This document shows positions 44,873 to 53,988 of a DNA stretch of 64,000 nucleotides, in pieces (position 1 is the first letter of the stretch; each line of letters starts with the position of its first letter). The DNA is from Bradyrhizobium hereditatis (GTDB taxonomy: Bacteria > Pseudomonadota > Alphaproteobacteria > Rhizobiales > Xanthobacteraceae), in assembly GCF_020329435.1 (NCBI RefSeq), contig NZ_JAGKJK010000004.1, positions 124,001 to 188,000 on the forward strand. The letters run 5' to 3'. The notes beneath the pieces were generated by a model. That model searched no databases. It worked only from the letters and a program-made list of their open reading frames with translations, and was not told where the DNA came from. Position numbers and translations under genes: made by a program.

Positions 44873-45673
44873 ATGGGGTTCTCAGTCTATGCGCACGCAT
44901 GGCGTGCGGGCATCGTCGCGTGCGGTCTGGCCTGGTTGGGGTCAGCCGAACTGCGCGCGGAGACGCCTGAGCCATCCGCGCCAATCGAACTGATCCAGCC
45001 ATCGACTGAGCCGTTCGGGCTTGTCACCTCATCCCTCACCAGCGGCGGACTGCACGACAAGTGGCTTGGCGTGCAGCGCCGGCTCGACGATGAGATGGTC
45101 CAGCTTGCGCTCTGCGAAGGCGACCGTGAGGGCTGCGTGCTACCGGCGGCGCTCAAGTTCCTCGATATCGTCGAGAATGCGAGACTCCGCGACGGCCGCG
45201 CCCGCCTTGGCGAAATCAACCGCGCGATAAATCTTTCCATCAAGGCTACGAGCGACCTCGCCCAACACCGTCAGATCGACGTCTGGAGCTCTCCGCTCGC
45301 CACGCTCGAGCGGGGCGGCGGCGATTGCGAAGACTATGCGATTGCTAAATTCGTGGCGTTGCGTCGCGCCGGCATCGCGCCCGACGACCTCAGGATCGTG
45401 ATCATGCACGATATAATACGAGGCGAAGACCATGCTGTTGCTGCCGCGCGGCTGGAAGGGCGTTGGTTGATGCTCGACAATCGCCGTATGGCTATGGTTT
45501 GGGATGCCAACGTCAGAAACTATCGGCCGACATTCGTGATCGGTCAGCACGGCGTGATGCGATACGCTGATTCTCCCCTGCTCGCCGGCGCATTGGATTT
45601 TAAGCCTGCGGCTTCGCTCGCCACGAGTTCTCTAACCGCCTCAGCGGACCTGTCGTTCGACTCCGCCGACTGA
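44873..45673 (+). CDS. Transglutaminase-like cysteine peptidase (BTLCP, LapG-like)
   Basis: A 266-residue periplasmic protein. The hydrophobic N terminus (about residues 11-27, end near LRAE) is a signal peptide. The BTLCP core (DUF920) has Cys152 in GGGDCEDYAIAK, His187 in GEDHAVAAARL and Asp202 in WLMLDNRR, the Cys-His-Asp triad of LapG proteases that release biofilm adhesins. It starts at ATG after AAGGGG. It is divergent from the giant FecR/VCBS protein, its most likely substrate. No LapD-like c-di-GMP effector is present in the window. The tail after GVMRYADSPL is not conserved. Confidence 0.88.
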   Translation: MGFSVYAHAWRAGIVACGLAWLGSAELRAETPEPSAPIELIQPSTEPFGLVTSSLTSGGLHDKWLGVQRRLDDEMVQLALCEGDREGCVLPAALKFLDIVENARLRDGRARLGEINRAINLSIKATSDLAQHRQIDVWSSPLATLERGGGDCEDYAIAKFVALRRAGIAPDDLRIVIMHDIIRGEDHAVAAARLEGRWLMLDNRRMAMVWDANVRNYRPTFVIGQHGVMRYADSPLLAGALDFKPAASLATSSLTASADLSFDSAD

Positions 45674-45938
45674 CAATTGACGGCACGCAAATGTTGCGCG
45701 ACGACGGTCGACAACGATCTGCATTCCTTGCCTGATCTTCCTTCTCTGAAGCCAATGGTGCGGTGCAGCCGCAACGCCCGCCGCGTTCCGAAAGCGTGGA
45801 GAGACAAGCTTCTTGCTCCCTCTTTGAGAGCTCGCGCGTCGTCTTCGACTTTCGTATTGACGCTTTTTCCCGTTTCAGGGATGGTTGTCCCACAGCGCCA
45901 GAAAATAGGCGCGCATAAAGTTCATTGGGAGGGACCGC

Positions 45939-47603
45939 ATGAAGAGCATTGCGTTTGCCGCAAGCCTAGTCATTCTTGCGCCGCTCGGCGCTAGCGCTCA
46001 GACGACCGAGCAATTGGTCAAGGGAGCGACCGATACAGCCAACGTTCTCAACTACGGTATGGGCTATAATCTGCAGCGGTTCAGTTCGCTCACGCAGATC
46101 AACAAGGACAACATAAAGAACCTGGTGCCGGTGTGGAACTACAGCTTCGCCGATGATCGAAGCGCGCAGTCGCAGCCGCTGGTATACCAAGGCGTCATCT
46201 ACGTCACCAGCCACAACGCCACGATGGCGGTGGACGCGAAGACCGGCAAGCAGATCTGGAAAACCAAGGTCGAGTATCCGGCCGAGACGCCGCGCATCGT
46301 GTGTTGCGGCATCATCAACCGCGGTGGCGCGATCTACAACGGCAAGCTTTTCCGCACCACGCTCGACGCCCATGTCATCGCGCTTGACATGAAGACCGGC
46401 AAGGAGCTGTGGCGTCAGAAGGCGGCCGACTTCAAGGAAGGCTATTCGATGACCGTGGCGCCGCTCGTCGCGGACGGCGTCGTCATCACCGGCGTTTCCG
46501 GCGCGGAGTTCGGCACGCGCGGGTTCATCGATGGTTACGATCCGGAGACGGGCAAGCGCCTGTGGCGGACCCACACCATACCTAGTCCCGATGAGCCCGG
46601 CGGCGACACCTGGAAAGGCGACACCTGGAAACTCGGTGGCGGCTCGACCTGGATCACCGGCTCCTATGACCCCGAGCTGAACACGGTGTATTGGGGCGTC
46701 GGTAACCCCGGACCGTTCAATGCGGCGGTCCGTCCCGGCGACAATCTGTACACCTGCGCGGTGCTGGCGCTCGAGCCGAAGACCGGCAAGATCAAATGGC
46801 ACTATCAGTTCTCGCCGAACAATCCGTTCGACTATGACGCGGTGGCCGAAATGGTGCTTGCCGACATGACCATCGAAGGCAAGCCCACCAAGGCTCTGAT
46901 GAATGCCAATCGCAACGGCTTCTTCTATGTCCTTGACCGGACGAACGGGAAACTGCTCGCGGCCAATCCCTATGTGAAGGTGAACTGGGCCAGCGGCATC
47001 GACATGAAGACCGGCCGTCCGATCGAAACCGACATCACCAAGGATGCCCGTGAAGGCAAGAAGGTCACGGTTCAGCCGTCGATCCTCGGCGGCAAGAACT
47101 GGGAGCCGATGTCATACAATCCGCAGACCGGCCTCGCCTACGCCAATACGCTCAATATCGGCGGCAACTACAAGGCCGAGCCGGCGGTGTACAAACAGGG
47201 CGAATGGTATCTCGGCATGGACCTGACCGATATCTGGGCGTGGCCCGATGGACCGCGCGGCCACCTCAAGGCCATCGATCCCATGACCGGAAAATCAAAA
47301 TGGGAAGTGCCGAGCGACATTCCGCGTTTCTCGGGCGTGCTGTCGACAGCGGGTGGCGTCGTGTTCTCTGGCCAGTTGACCGGCGAGTTTGACGCTTTTG
47401 ACGCCAATGACGGCAAGAAGCTGTGGAGCTTCCAGACCGGCTCGGGCATCGAGGGACAACCGGTGACCTGGCAGCAAGACGGCGTCCAGTACATCGCCGT
47501 CACCAGCGGCTATGGCGGCGTCTACTCGATCTTCTCCGGCGATGAACGGCTTGCGAAAGTGCCGACAGGCGGTTCGCTGTGGGTGTTCGCGTTAAAGAAC
47601 TGA
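45939..47603 (+). CDS. PQQ-dependent alcohol dehydrogenase, XoxF-like
   Basis: A 554-residue periplasmic quinoprotein. The signal peptide ends at ASAQ (about 21). The eight-bladed propeller shows repeated W-docking segments (KTGKQIWKTKVEYP, KTGKELWRQKAADF, KTGKIKWHYQFSP). The vicinal disulfide Cys122-Cys123 sits in RIVCCGIINRG. The catalytic Asp298 is followed by a second Asp at +2 (NPFDYDAVAEMV), the residue that coordinates a lanthanide in XoxF/PedH enzymes and is Ala or Ser in calcium enzymes. At 554 residues it is shorter than typical XoxF. A cytochrome c and a XoxJ-like protein follow. Methanol, ethanol or another alcohol could be the substrate. Confidence 0.88.
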   Translation: MKSIAFAASLVILAPLGASAQTTEQLVKGATDTANVLNYGMGYNLQRFSSLTQINKDNIKNLVPVWNYSFADDRSAQSQPLVYQGVIYVTSHNATMAVDAKTGKQIWKTKVEYPAETPRIVCCGIINRGGAIYNGKLFRTTLDAHVIALDMKTGKELWRQKAADFKEGYSMTVAPLVADGVVITGVSGAEFGTRGFIDGYDPETGKRLWRTHTIPSPDEPGGDTWKGDTWKLGGGSTWITGSYDPELNTVYWGVGNPGPFNAAVRPGDNLYTCAVLALEPKTGKIKWHYQFSPNNPFDYDAVAEMVLADMTIEGKPTKALMNANRNGFFYVLDRTNGKLLAANPYVKVNWASGIDMKTGRPIETDITKDAREGKKVTVQPSILGGKNWEPMSYNPQTGLAYANTLNIGGNYKAEPAVYKQGEWYLGMDLTDIWAWPDGPRGHLKAIDPMTGKSKWEVPSDIPRFSGVLSTAGGVVFSGQLTGEFDAFDANDGKKLWSFQTGSGIEGQPVTWQQDGVQYIAVTSGYGGVYSIFSGDERLAKVPTGGSLWVFALKN

Positions 47604-47616
47604 TTTCGGGACGCGA

Positions 47617-47967
47617 ATGATTGACAAAGTGTCGAAGTGGACGGCGGCGTCTCTTGCCGCCGTCGCGGTGGTAGCCATCACGTGGATGACGATGCCGGCC
47701 ACCGCGCAACAACAAGCTGCCATCGATCAGGCGCTGATCGGTCCCGGCAGGACTACTTATGCGCAGAAATGCGGGCACTGCCATGGTCCCAACATGGTCA
47801 CTGCGGGCACGGTCGCACCCGACTTGCGTGCATTCCCGGACGATAACGAGCGTTTCACCACGACGGTGAAGCAGGGCAAGAACAACATGCCGCCGTGGAA
47901 GGACATTCTGAGTGATCAGGAGATCACGGAGATCTGGGCCTTTGTATCGAGCCGGAGGAATCGATGA
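47617..47967 (+). CDS. Small c-type cytochrome (XoxG-like electron acceptor)
   Basis: A 116-residue exported cytochrome. The signal peptide ends near PATAQQ (about 31). The haem motif is C52-GHC55-H56 (KCGHCHGP), with a candidate axial Met in KNNMPPWKD. It lies 13 bp after the dehydrogenase stop and overlaps the next gene by 4 bp, so it is the natural acceptor of electrons from the PQQ enzyme. It is shorter than typical XoxG. Confidence 0.9.
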   Translation: MIDKVSKWTAASLAAVAVVAITWMTMPATAQQQAAIDQALIGPGRTTYAQKCGHCHGPNMVTAGTVAPDLRAFPDDNERFTTTVKQGKNNMPPWKDILSDQEITEIWAFVSSRRNR

Positions 47968-48884
47968 AGAGGCGGCTCGCAGCCGCTGCTGCGCTGCTTG
48001 CGCTGGCGTCGACTGCGCGCGCGGCTGAAGACCCGCTGAAGGTCTGTCTCGACGAGAATCTGCCTCCCCTATCACTGCATCAGCGTGGAAAGCCCGACAG
48101 CGGGTTTGATGTCGCGCTCGCACAGGCTGTCGCCGCGCGGCTCGGTCGTCCGCTCAAGATCCAGTGGTTTGAAAGCAAGCTCGATGAAACCTCGAGCCCG
48201 GCGCTCGAAGCCAATGCCCTGCTCTCCGATGGCCGCTGTGCGCTGGTCGGCAGCTATGCCTTCACCAAGGACGCGCTCGTGGTGCCCGGCGTCAAGGCGG
48301 CAAAGCTGCCGGACTTCGAGGGCGCCACCCGTGACGATCGCCGCCGTCGCGTGCCGGTCGGCGTGCTGGCACCGAGCCAGCCTTATGTCTACTCGGCACT
48401 GACCGTCGTGCTCGGCGAGAAGGCGCGCGGCCGCAAGATCTCCGGCGTCGGCGACCTCGCCGGTCTACGGATCGTGATCGAAAGCGGCACGCTGGGGGAT
48501 GCCATCCTGATGACGTTCGACAAAGGACGGCTGATCGACGATATCACGCATCTGGTTCCGGGGCGGGACGACCTGCTCGGAGCACTCAATCGCGGCGACT
48601 TTGACGCGACGCTGCTCGACCTTCGCCGTTTCGATGCCCACCGCGCCACCCATCCGGACACCAAGCTCACAGCATCCGGTTACTATTATCCGATCGGTGT
48701 TAACCGCGGCTATGTCGGCCTTGCCAGCGATCCGGCTCTCATCGCCGCCGTCAACAAGGCGCTCTCCGATCTACAGGCGGCAGGCACCATCGCCGACCTC
48801 GCCAAGGCAGCCGGCCTCACCTATCTGCCGCCGGTGGAGCCGGCTATTCTCGGCGATCAGTTGCAGAAGGTACTGCAGCAATAA
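47964..48884 (+). CDS. Periplasmic binding-protein-like protein (XoxJ-like)
   Basis: A 306-residue SBP_bac_3-type protein with a signal peptide (about 1-20, TARAAED). The mature part opens with LKVCLDENLPPLSLHQRGKPDSGFDVALAQAVAARL, the ligand-binding start of the family. XoxJ/MoxJ proteins encoded next to methanol dehydrogenases are thought to help mature or activate the enzyme rather than feed a transporter. No permease or ATPase is adjacent, which supports that reading. Confidence 0.85.
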   Translation: MKRRLAAAAALLALASTARAAEDPLKVCLDENLPPLSLHQRGKPDSGFDVALAQAVAARLGRPLKIQWFESKLDETSSPALEANALLSDGRCALVGSYAFTKDALVVPGVKAAKLPDFEGATRDDRRRRVPVGVLAPSQPYVYSALTVVLGEKARGRKISGVGDLAGLRIVIESGTLGDAILMTFDKGRLIDDITHLVPGRDDLLGALNRGDFDATLLDLRRFDAHRATHPDTKLTASGYYYPIGVNRGYVGLASDPALIAAVNKALSDLQAAGTIADLAKAAGLTYLPPVEPAILGDQLQKVLQQ

Positions 48885-48911
48885 CGGTGGACTCACGATG
48901 CCGCTTGCTCT

Positions 48912-49028
48912 GTCATTGCGAGCCACCGGGTCGCGCGAATGCGCGCCCGATGACAGGCTCCGCGAAGCAATCCATAGCGCCACGAGCGGAGAGATGGATT
49001 GTTTCGTCGCTTCGCGCCTCGCCATGAC
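48912..49028. repeat. Palindromic repeat between convergent genes
   Basis: Outer arms GTCATTGCGAG and CTCGCCATGAC, inner arms GAAGCAATCCAT and ATGGATTGTTTCGTC. It lies between the XoxJ-like gene and the livK terminator. Confidence 0.75.
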
Positions 49029-49057
49029 GGCGTTTGCTCTCCGAGCTAAAGGCACAA

Positions 49058-49090
49058 AGAAAAAAGGCTGCGCGATCGTCTCGCGCAGCC
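49058..49090 (-). terminator. Rho-independent terminator of the liv/acyl-CoA ligase operon
   Basis: On the minus strand, the perfect 10-bp stem GGCTGCGCGA/TCGCGCAGCC with a 5-nt loop is followed by a run of six T. It lies 38 bp beyond the livK stop at 49128. Confidence 0.92.
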
Positions 49091-49127
49091 CTGTCGTTGA
49101 GGCCCTGATGGCAGAGGCGATACCTCC

Positions 49128-50327
49128 TCAGAACATCAGGCCTTCCTTGACCAGCACCCAGCGGCCGTTCTTGATCTGCTGAACCTGGGTGATGGTGTTG
49201 GCGAGATGGTCGGTCTTGGAGAACTTGGTCGGCGGCGAGTTGAAGATGTCGCGGAACTGCTCGCCTGATTCTAGCGAGGCCAACATCTTCTGGCCGGTCA
49301 GGTCCTTGCCTGCCTTGTCGGCGTAGAACGCAAAGGTCATCATGGCGTTGTAGCCGATGATCGCCTGCGTGTTCGCATCCGAGCCGAACATCTTCTTGTA
49401 GTTGGTCAGCCAGTCCTTGACCTTGCCCTTCGCCGTGTCTTCGTAGGGAATTTCGAAGCCGGACGCGGCATAGAGACCTTCAACGGCATCCTTACCGAGC
49501 GCCGGCACTTCCAGCACGTTGGTGGGGGTAGCGCCGAGGAAGGTGACGTCCCAGCCGAGCTTCTTGGCTTCGCTCATCGCACCGATGGTCTCGCGGATGA
49601 CCGTGCCGAGCACGACCATGTCGCAGCCGTCGGCTTTCATCTTGGCGACCTGTGCGCTGAAGTCGGAAGCACCGCGCTTGTAGCTCGTGACCGAGGCCGG
49701 TTCTACCTTCATCGCCTTGACCTGCTGCGTGAAGCCGTCAAGCACGTTCTTACCGTACTCGTCGTCCTGATACAGGATGCAGGGCTTCTTGAAGCCCTTG
49801 GCCTCCATCATGTATTTGACGGCGGCGCGCGTGCTCTCGACGTAAGGCAAGAGGTTGCTGAACTTCAGCCGCTCCTGCGGCTTGGCGGGGTCGAACTTGA
49901 AGGTGAATTCGGCCGCCGTCAGCGGAAAGAGCTGCAGCACGCCTGCATCAAAGAGGATGTCCTGCGATGCGAGCACAGTGGGCGAGCCCATCGGGCCGAC
50001 CATGGCGAAGACCTTGTCGCGCTCCACCATCTTCTGCGACGCCAGCACGGCGCGCTTCGGATCGTAGCCGCTGTCCTCAATGATCAACTTGATCTTGCGG
50101 CCATGGATGCCGCCGGCAGCGTTGATCTCCTCCACCGCCATCTTCATGCCGTTGGAAACCGGAACACCCCAGACCTTGATCGGGCCGGACAAGTCCTGAT
50201 GGGTGCCGATGACGATCTCGCTCGCCGAGATGCCTTGATCGGTAACCTTGGTCTGGGCTGCGGCCGGCAATTGGGTCAGCGCAAGGGCGCTCACCGCAAG
50301 GCCCAGCACCTTGAACGATTTCGACAT
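49128..50327 (-). CDS. Branched-chain-amino-acid-type substrate-binding protein (LivK-like)
   Basis: A 399-residue periplasmic binding protein. The signal peptide ends near PAAAQT (about 25). GISASEIVIGTHQDLSGPIKVWGVPVSNGMKMAVEEINAAGG is the type I PBP start, and KLIIEDSGYDPKRAVLASQKMVERDKVFAMVGPMGSP is the hinge region. The length is typical. It lies 91 bp after the acyl-CoA ligase stop, last in the liv gene array, and has a strong terminator. The ligand may be an amino acid, an aromatic acid or a short acyl compound, since a CoA ligase is in the same cluster. Confidence 0.9.
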   Translation of the reverse strand: MSKSFKVLGLAVSALALTQLPAAAQTKVTDQGISASEIVIGTHQDLSGPIKVWGVPVSNGMKMAVEEINAAGGIHGRKIKLIIEDSGYDPKRAVLASQKMVERDKVFAMVGPMGSPTVLASQDILFDAGVLQLFPLTAAEFTFKFDPAKPQERLKFSNLLPYVESTRAAVKYMMEAKGFKKPCILYQDDEYGKNVLDGFTQQVKAMKVEPASVTSYKRGASDFSAQVAKMKADGCDMVVLGTVIRETIGAMSEAKKLGWDVTFLGATPTNVLEVPALGKDAVEGLYAASGFEIPYEDTAKGKVKDWLTNYKKMFGSDANTQAIIGYNAMMTFAFYADKAGKDLTGQKMLASLESGEQFRDIFNSPPTKFSKTDHLANTITQVQQIKNGRWVLVKEGLMF

Positions 50328-50403
50328 TGCAGTCTCCTCTTCCTTGGCCCGTGTTGCGCGAAGGGCGGGGCCTTCTCAATCCTTCGCCGTTTTCAAGTAA
50401 CTT

Positions 50404-50419
50404 GGTGCCAAATGGCACC
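50404..50419. promoter_or_regulatory. Short palindrome between ligase and livK
   Basis: A perfect inverted repeat, GGTGCC-AAAT-GGCACC. It is in the 91-bp gap just downstream of the ligase stop. With no T-run it is more likely an operator or mRNA hairpin than a terminator. Confidence 0.4.
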
Positions 50420-52257
50420 TACGCTACCGCCTTCTCGCGATACATCGCCTCGATTTCGGCCGCATAGCGCTTGTTCACGAAGCTGCGCTTCAGCTTCATG
50501 GTCGGCGTCAGCTCCTCGTCCTCCGGCGTGAGCTGACGTTCGATCAGGTAGAACTTCTTGATGGTTTCGACGCGCGCGAAGTTGGCGTTGACCGCCTCGA
50601 TCTCGCGCTGGATCAGATCCTGGATTTCCTGTGCGCGGCACAGGCTCGCATAGTTGGTGAACGGAATGTCGTGGTCTTGCGCATATTTCTCGACATTCTC
50701 CTGGTCGATCATGACCAGGCAGGTCAGATACGGCCGCTTGTCGCCGATCACCACGGCGTCGGAGACGTAAGGCGAGAACTTTAGTTGGTTCTCGATCTCC
50801 GACGGCGTGATGTTCTTGCCGCCCGACGTGATGATGATGTCCTTCATCCGGTCGGTGATCCGGACGAAGCCTTCATTGTCGATCGAGCCGACATCGCCGG
50901 TGTGCAGCCATCCCTTGGCGTCGATGGTCTCGGCGGTCTTTTCCGGTTGGTTCAGGTAGCCCATGAACAAGAAATCGCCGCGGATCAGGATCTCGCCCTG
51001 CGGTGAGATCGCGACCTCGCCCCAGGGTGCGGCCTTGCCGACCGAACCGAGCTTGATGCGATCGGGCGGCATGATGGTCGCGACGCCGCAATTCTCGGTC
51101 TGGCCGTAGACCTCGCGCATGTCGAGGCCGAGCGCGAGATACCAGCGGATCAGATCGGGGGCGATCGGCGCTGCACCGGTGAATGCGAGCCGGCAGCGGT
51201 CGAGCCCGAGCATGCGGCGGATGTTGCGGAACACCAGCCAGTAGGCGAAACGGTTGGCGATCCGCAGCGACAGCGGCGGCGTATCACCCTGCAGCTTGTA
51301 ATCGGTCATGCGGTTGCCGATGGCGAGCGCGTTGCGGTACATCCAGTTCTGGAATGTGGTCGCGTCCTTCAACGCGATCGTGATTCCCGAATAGAATTTT
51401 TCCCAGATCCTGGGTACAGCAAGGAAAGCTGTCGGCTGCACTTCGCGCAGATTGTCCGGCACGGTTTCCGGGCTTTCGGCGAAATTCATCACCGATCCCA
51501 GCGCGAGCGAGACGTAGTAGCCGCCGACCCGCTCGGCGACGTGGCAGAGCGGCAGGAACACCAGCCGCTCCTCGGAATCGGTCGACGGGAACAGATCGTT
51601 GGCGTGGCGCATCTGGTGCGTCACGCTGCGGTTGGAATGCATGGCGCCCTTAGGCGGACCCGTGGTGCCCGATGTGTAGACGAGGATGGCGAGATCGCCG
51701 GCCGAGCGGCTTCCGATCATCTCATCCCACAGCGCCTCGTTGCCCTGCGCGTGGTTGCGGCCGAGCGCCATGAACTCGGCGAGCGACAACACCATCGGAT
51801 CGCTGAAGCCATGAAGGCCTTCCATGTCGAACACGACGATCTTCTGCAGCGTCGGACAGCGCGAACGACAGGTCAGGATCTTGTCGAGCTGCTCTTCGTC
51901 TTCGGCGAAGATCACCTTGGTCGAGGAGTCGTTGATCAGATATTCGGCCTGCGACGAAGAGTCGGTCGGATAGATTCCGGAAGAAACACCGCCGGCGCAG
52001 AGAATGCCCATGTCGGCATAAACCCATTCCGGCACCGCGTTGGCGATGATCGAGGCGATGTCGCCGGGCCGGAAGCCGCAGGCATGCAGGCCGAAGGCGA
52101 TATCCCTGGAGATCTGCAGCCATTCGCGCCAGCTGGTCGCCTGCCAGATGCCGAACTTCTTTTCGCGGATTGCCGGGCGGTCACCGCGGGTCTCCACGGA
52201 CTTCAGAAAACTTCTCGCGATCGTGTCGGCGACTGTCAGCACTGCCGGTCTGGCCAT
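50419..52257 (-). CDS. AMP-dependent acyl-CoA synthetase (long-chain FadD/ACSL type)
   Basis: A 612-residue adenylate-forming ligase that converts a carboxylic acid and CoA to the thioester. The P-loop AILVYTSGTTGPPKGAMHSNRS is at about 185-205, LPLCHVAERVGG near 245, GQTENCG for the acyl pocket, and WLHTGDVGSIDNEGFVRITDRMKDIIITSGGKNITPSEIEN is the A8 hinge with catalytic Lys further on (TPTMKLKRSFV). Its long ACSL-type C terminus favours longer acyl chains. It lies between livF and livK, implying that the imported compound is activated on entry. Confidence 0.9.
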   Translation of the reverse strand: MARPAVLTVADTIARSFLKSVETRGDRPAIREKKFGIWQATSWREWLQISRDIAFGLHACGFRPGDIASIIANAVPEWVYADMGILCAGGVSSGIYPTDSSSQAEYLINDSSTKVIFAEDEEQLDKILTCRSRCPTLQKIVVFDMEGLHGFSDPMVLSLAEFMALGRNHAQGNEALWDEMIGSRSAGDLAILVYTSGTTGPPKGAMHSNRSVTHQMRHANDLFPSTDSEERLVFLPLCHVAERVGGYYVSLALGSVMNFAESPETVPDNLREVQPTAFLAVPRIWEKFYSGITIALKDATTFQNWMYRNALAIGNRMTDYKLQGDTPPLSLRIANRFAYWLVFRNIRRMLGLDRCRLAFTGAAPIAPDLIRWYLALGLDMREVYGQTENCGVATIMPPDRIKLGSVGKAAPWGEVAISPQGEILIRGDFLFMGYLNQPEKTAETIDAKGWLHTGDVGSIDNEGFVRITDRMKDIIITSGGKNITPSEIENQLKFSPYVSDAVVIGDKRPYLTCLVMIDQENVEKYAQDHDIPFTNYASLCRAQEIQDLIQREIEAVNANFARVETIKKFYLIERQLTPEDEELTPTMKLKRSFVNKRYAAEIEAMYREKAVA

Positions 52258-52391
52258 GCGCTCCCTTCCTCCCTCTGTCGCCTGCCTCAGCTACCAGTCT
52301 CGAGAGCCGGTCTTTTTCTCAAGGCAGGGCTTGAATTTAGCTCGAATTCGTTCGTAACGCCAAGGCCTTACATGCGTCATCTTTTGGATTT

Positions 52392-52440
52392 GAGCATGAT
52401 CTTGCCGGAAAACCGGTACCCACTTTTCCGGATCATGCTC
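52392..52440. repeat. Palindromic intergenic repeat
   Basis: Arms GAGCATGATC(...)CCGGAAAA and TTTTCCGGATCATGCTC, centred on CCGGTACCCAC. This palindrome family is widespread between genes of alphaproteobacteria. It stands between livF and the ligase gene and touches the livF stop. Confidence 0.85.
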
Positions 52441-53219
52441 TAGCGCCAGGTTTTCTTCTTTTTCCAGCGCCGCTCGCCGCGGGCCCCCTCTTCCTTGGCG
52501 CCGAGATAGAATTCCTGGATGTCCTTTGAATTCATCAGCCGCTCGCAGGTGTCGTTCATCACGACGCGGCCGATTTCCAGCACATAACCATAGTGCGCCG
52601 TCTCCAGCGCCACTTTAGCGTTCTGCTCGACCAGGAGGATGGACATGCCCTGCTCCTCGTTAACGCGTTTGATGATGGTAAAGATTTCCTTCACCAGGAT
52701 CGGCGAAAGGCCGAGCGACGGCTCATCCAAAAGTAGTAGGGTCGGCCGGTTCATCAGCGCCCGCCCGATCGCCAGCATTTGCTGCTCGCCGCCGGAAAGC
52801 TGTCCGGCCGGCTGATTGATGCGCTCTTTCAGCCGCGGAAAATAGCCGTAGACGCGCTCGAGATCCTTGGCGATGCCGTCGCGATCGCTGCGCGGATAGG
52901 CGCCCATCATCAGGTTTTCCCGCACCGACAGGAACGGGAATACCTCGCGTCCCTCGGGTACGTGGCTGAGACCCAGCCGCACGATCTTGTCGGCCTCCAT
53001 GCGCTGGATCGGCTTGCCCAAGAATTCGATCGAGCCCTTCTGGGGATCGAGAATGCCGGAGATGGTCTTGAGCACCGTGGTCTTGCCGGCGCCGTTGGCG
53101 CCGAGCAGCGTGACGATACGGCCACGCGGCACCTCGAGGCTGATGCCGCGGATAGCCATGATCGGCCCGTAATAGCTTTCGATATTGCTGAGCTTGAGGA
53201 TGATATCGGAAGTGCTCAT
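52440..53219 (-). CDS. livF: Branched-chain amino acid ABC transporter ATPase (LivF)
   Basis: A 259-residue ATPase. Walker A is GANGAGKTT, the signature LSGGEQQMLAIGRALM, Walker B LLLLDEPSLGLSP. The LivF motif VPRGRIVTLLGANGAGKTTVLKTISG is clear. The Lys/Arg tail (RGERRWKKKKTWR) is unusual but short. It is encoded 10 bp after the livG stop on the same strand. Confidence 0.95.
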   Translation of the reverse strand: MSTSDIILKLSNIESYYGPIMAIRGISLEVPRGRIVTLLGANGAGKTTVLKTISGILDPQKGSIEFLGKPIQRMEADKIVRLGLSHVPEGREVFPFLSVRENLMMGAYPRSDRDGIAKDLERVYGYFPRLKERINQPAGQLSGGEQQMLAIGRALMNRPTLLLLDEPSLGLSPILVKEIFTIIKRVNEEQGMSILLVEQNAKVALETAHYGYVLEIGRVVMNDTCERLMNSKDIQEFYLGAKEEGARGERRWKKKKTWR

Positions 53220-53229
53220 GGCATCATCC

Positions 53230-53988
53230 TCATGCGCCCAGATAGGCGGCGACGACGTCGGGATGGCGCTGCACCTCCGACGGCGAGCCCATCGCGAGCA
53301 CGCGACCGTAGTTCAGCGCGATCACGCGGTCGGAGACGCGATTGACCAGCGTCATGTCGTGCTCGACCATCAGGACGGTGATGCCGAGCTCGCTCTTCAT
53401 GTCGCGGATCCAGAACGACATGTCCTCGGTCTCTTCGACGTTGAGCCCGGACGACGGCTCGTCCAAGAGGATCAGCTTGGGCTCCGAGCACAGTGCGCGC
53501 GCCAATTCGATCACCTTGCGAACGCCGTAGGGCAGTCCCGAGATCAGCTTGTCGCGATAGGCCTCGAGATCGAGGAATTCGATCACCTGCTCGACGCGGC
53601 GGCGATGGACCTTTTCTCCGGCGCGGACGCTCGGCAGGAACAAGAGTTCCTGCCAGAGCTGCGTCGTCGAGTGCCTGTGACGGCCGACCAGGAGATTGCT
53701 CAACATGGTCGCGTTCTCGAACAGTTCGATGTTCTGGAAGGTTCGCGCAATACCAAGGCCGGCAATGTCGTAGGCCGGCTGCTCGGTGATGTCCTGATCC
53801 TCGAAAAATATCTTGCCCGAGGTCGGCGGATAGATCCGCGAGATCAGGTTGAAGATCGAACTCTTGCCGGCGCCGTTCGGACCGATGATCGAGAGAATCT
53901 CGCCCTTCTCCACCGCGAAGCTGACGGAATCGACCGCTTTCAGGCCGCCGAAATGCAAAGACAGGTTTTCCGCACGGAAATAGCTCAT
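53230..53988 (-). CDS. livG: Branched-chain amino acid ABC transporter ATPase (LivG)
   Basis: A 252-residue ATPase starting at ATG 53988 (MSYFRAENL). Walker A is GPNGAGKSS, Walker [13 protein letters not shown]; the signature is degenerate ([15 protein letters not shown]), as in many LivG proteins. It pairs with LivF. It overlaps the livM stop by 4 bp. Upstream in-frame sequence is shadow of livM. Confidence 0.95.
   Translation of the reverse strand: MSYFRAENLSLHFGGLKAVDSVSFAVEKGEILSIIGPNGAGKSSIFNLISRIYPPTSGKIFFEDQDITEQPAYDIAGLGIARTFQNIELFENATMLSNLLVGRHRHSTTQLWQELLFLPSVRAGEKVHRRRVEQVIEFLDLEAYRDKLISGLPYGVRKVIELARALCSEPKLILLDEPSSGLNVEETEDMSFWIRDMKSELGITVLMVEHDMTLVNRVSDRVIALNYGRVLAMGSPSEVQRHPDVVAAYLGA

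Noticed and set aside
44430..45002. 190-residue minus-strand frame in the adhesin/protease spacer
   Set aside because: Arg/Ser-rich composition, no ribosome site, and overlap with the start of the LapG-like gene.
45680..45710. Sigma-54-like sequence GGCAC...TTGC upstream of the PQQ dehydrogenase
   Set aside because: The GG-GC spacing is 12 nt rather than the required 10, so it is not a functional -24/-12 promoter.
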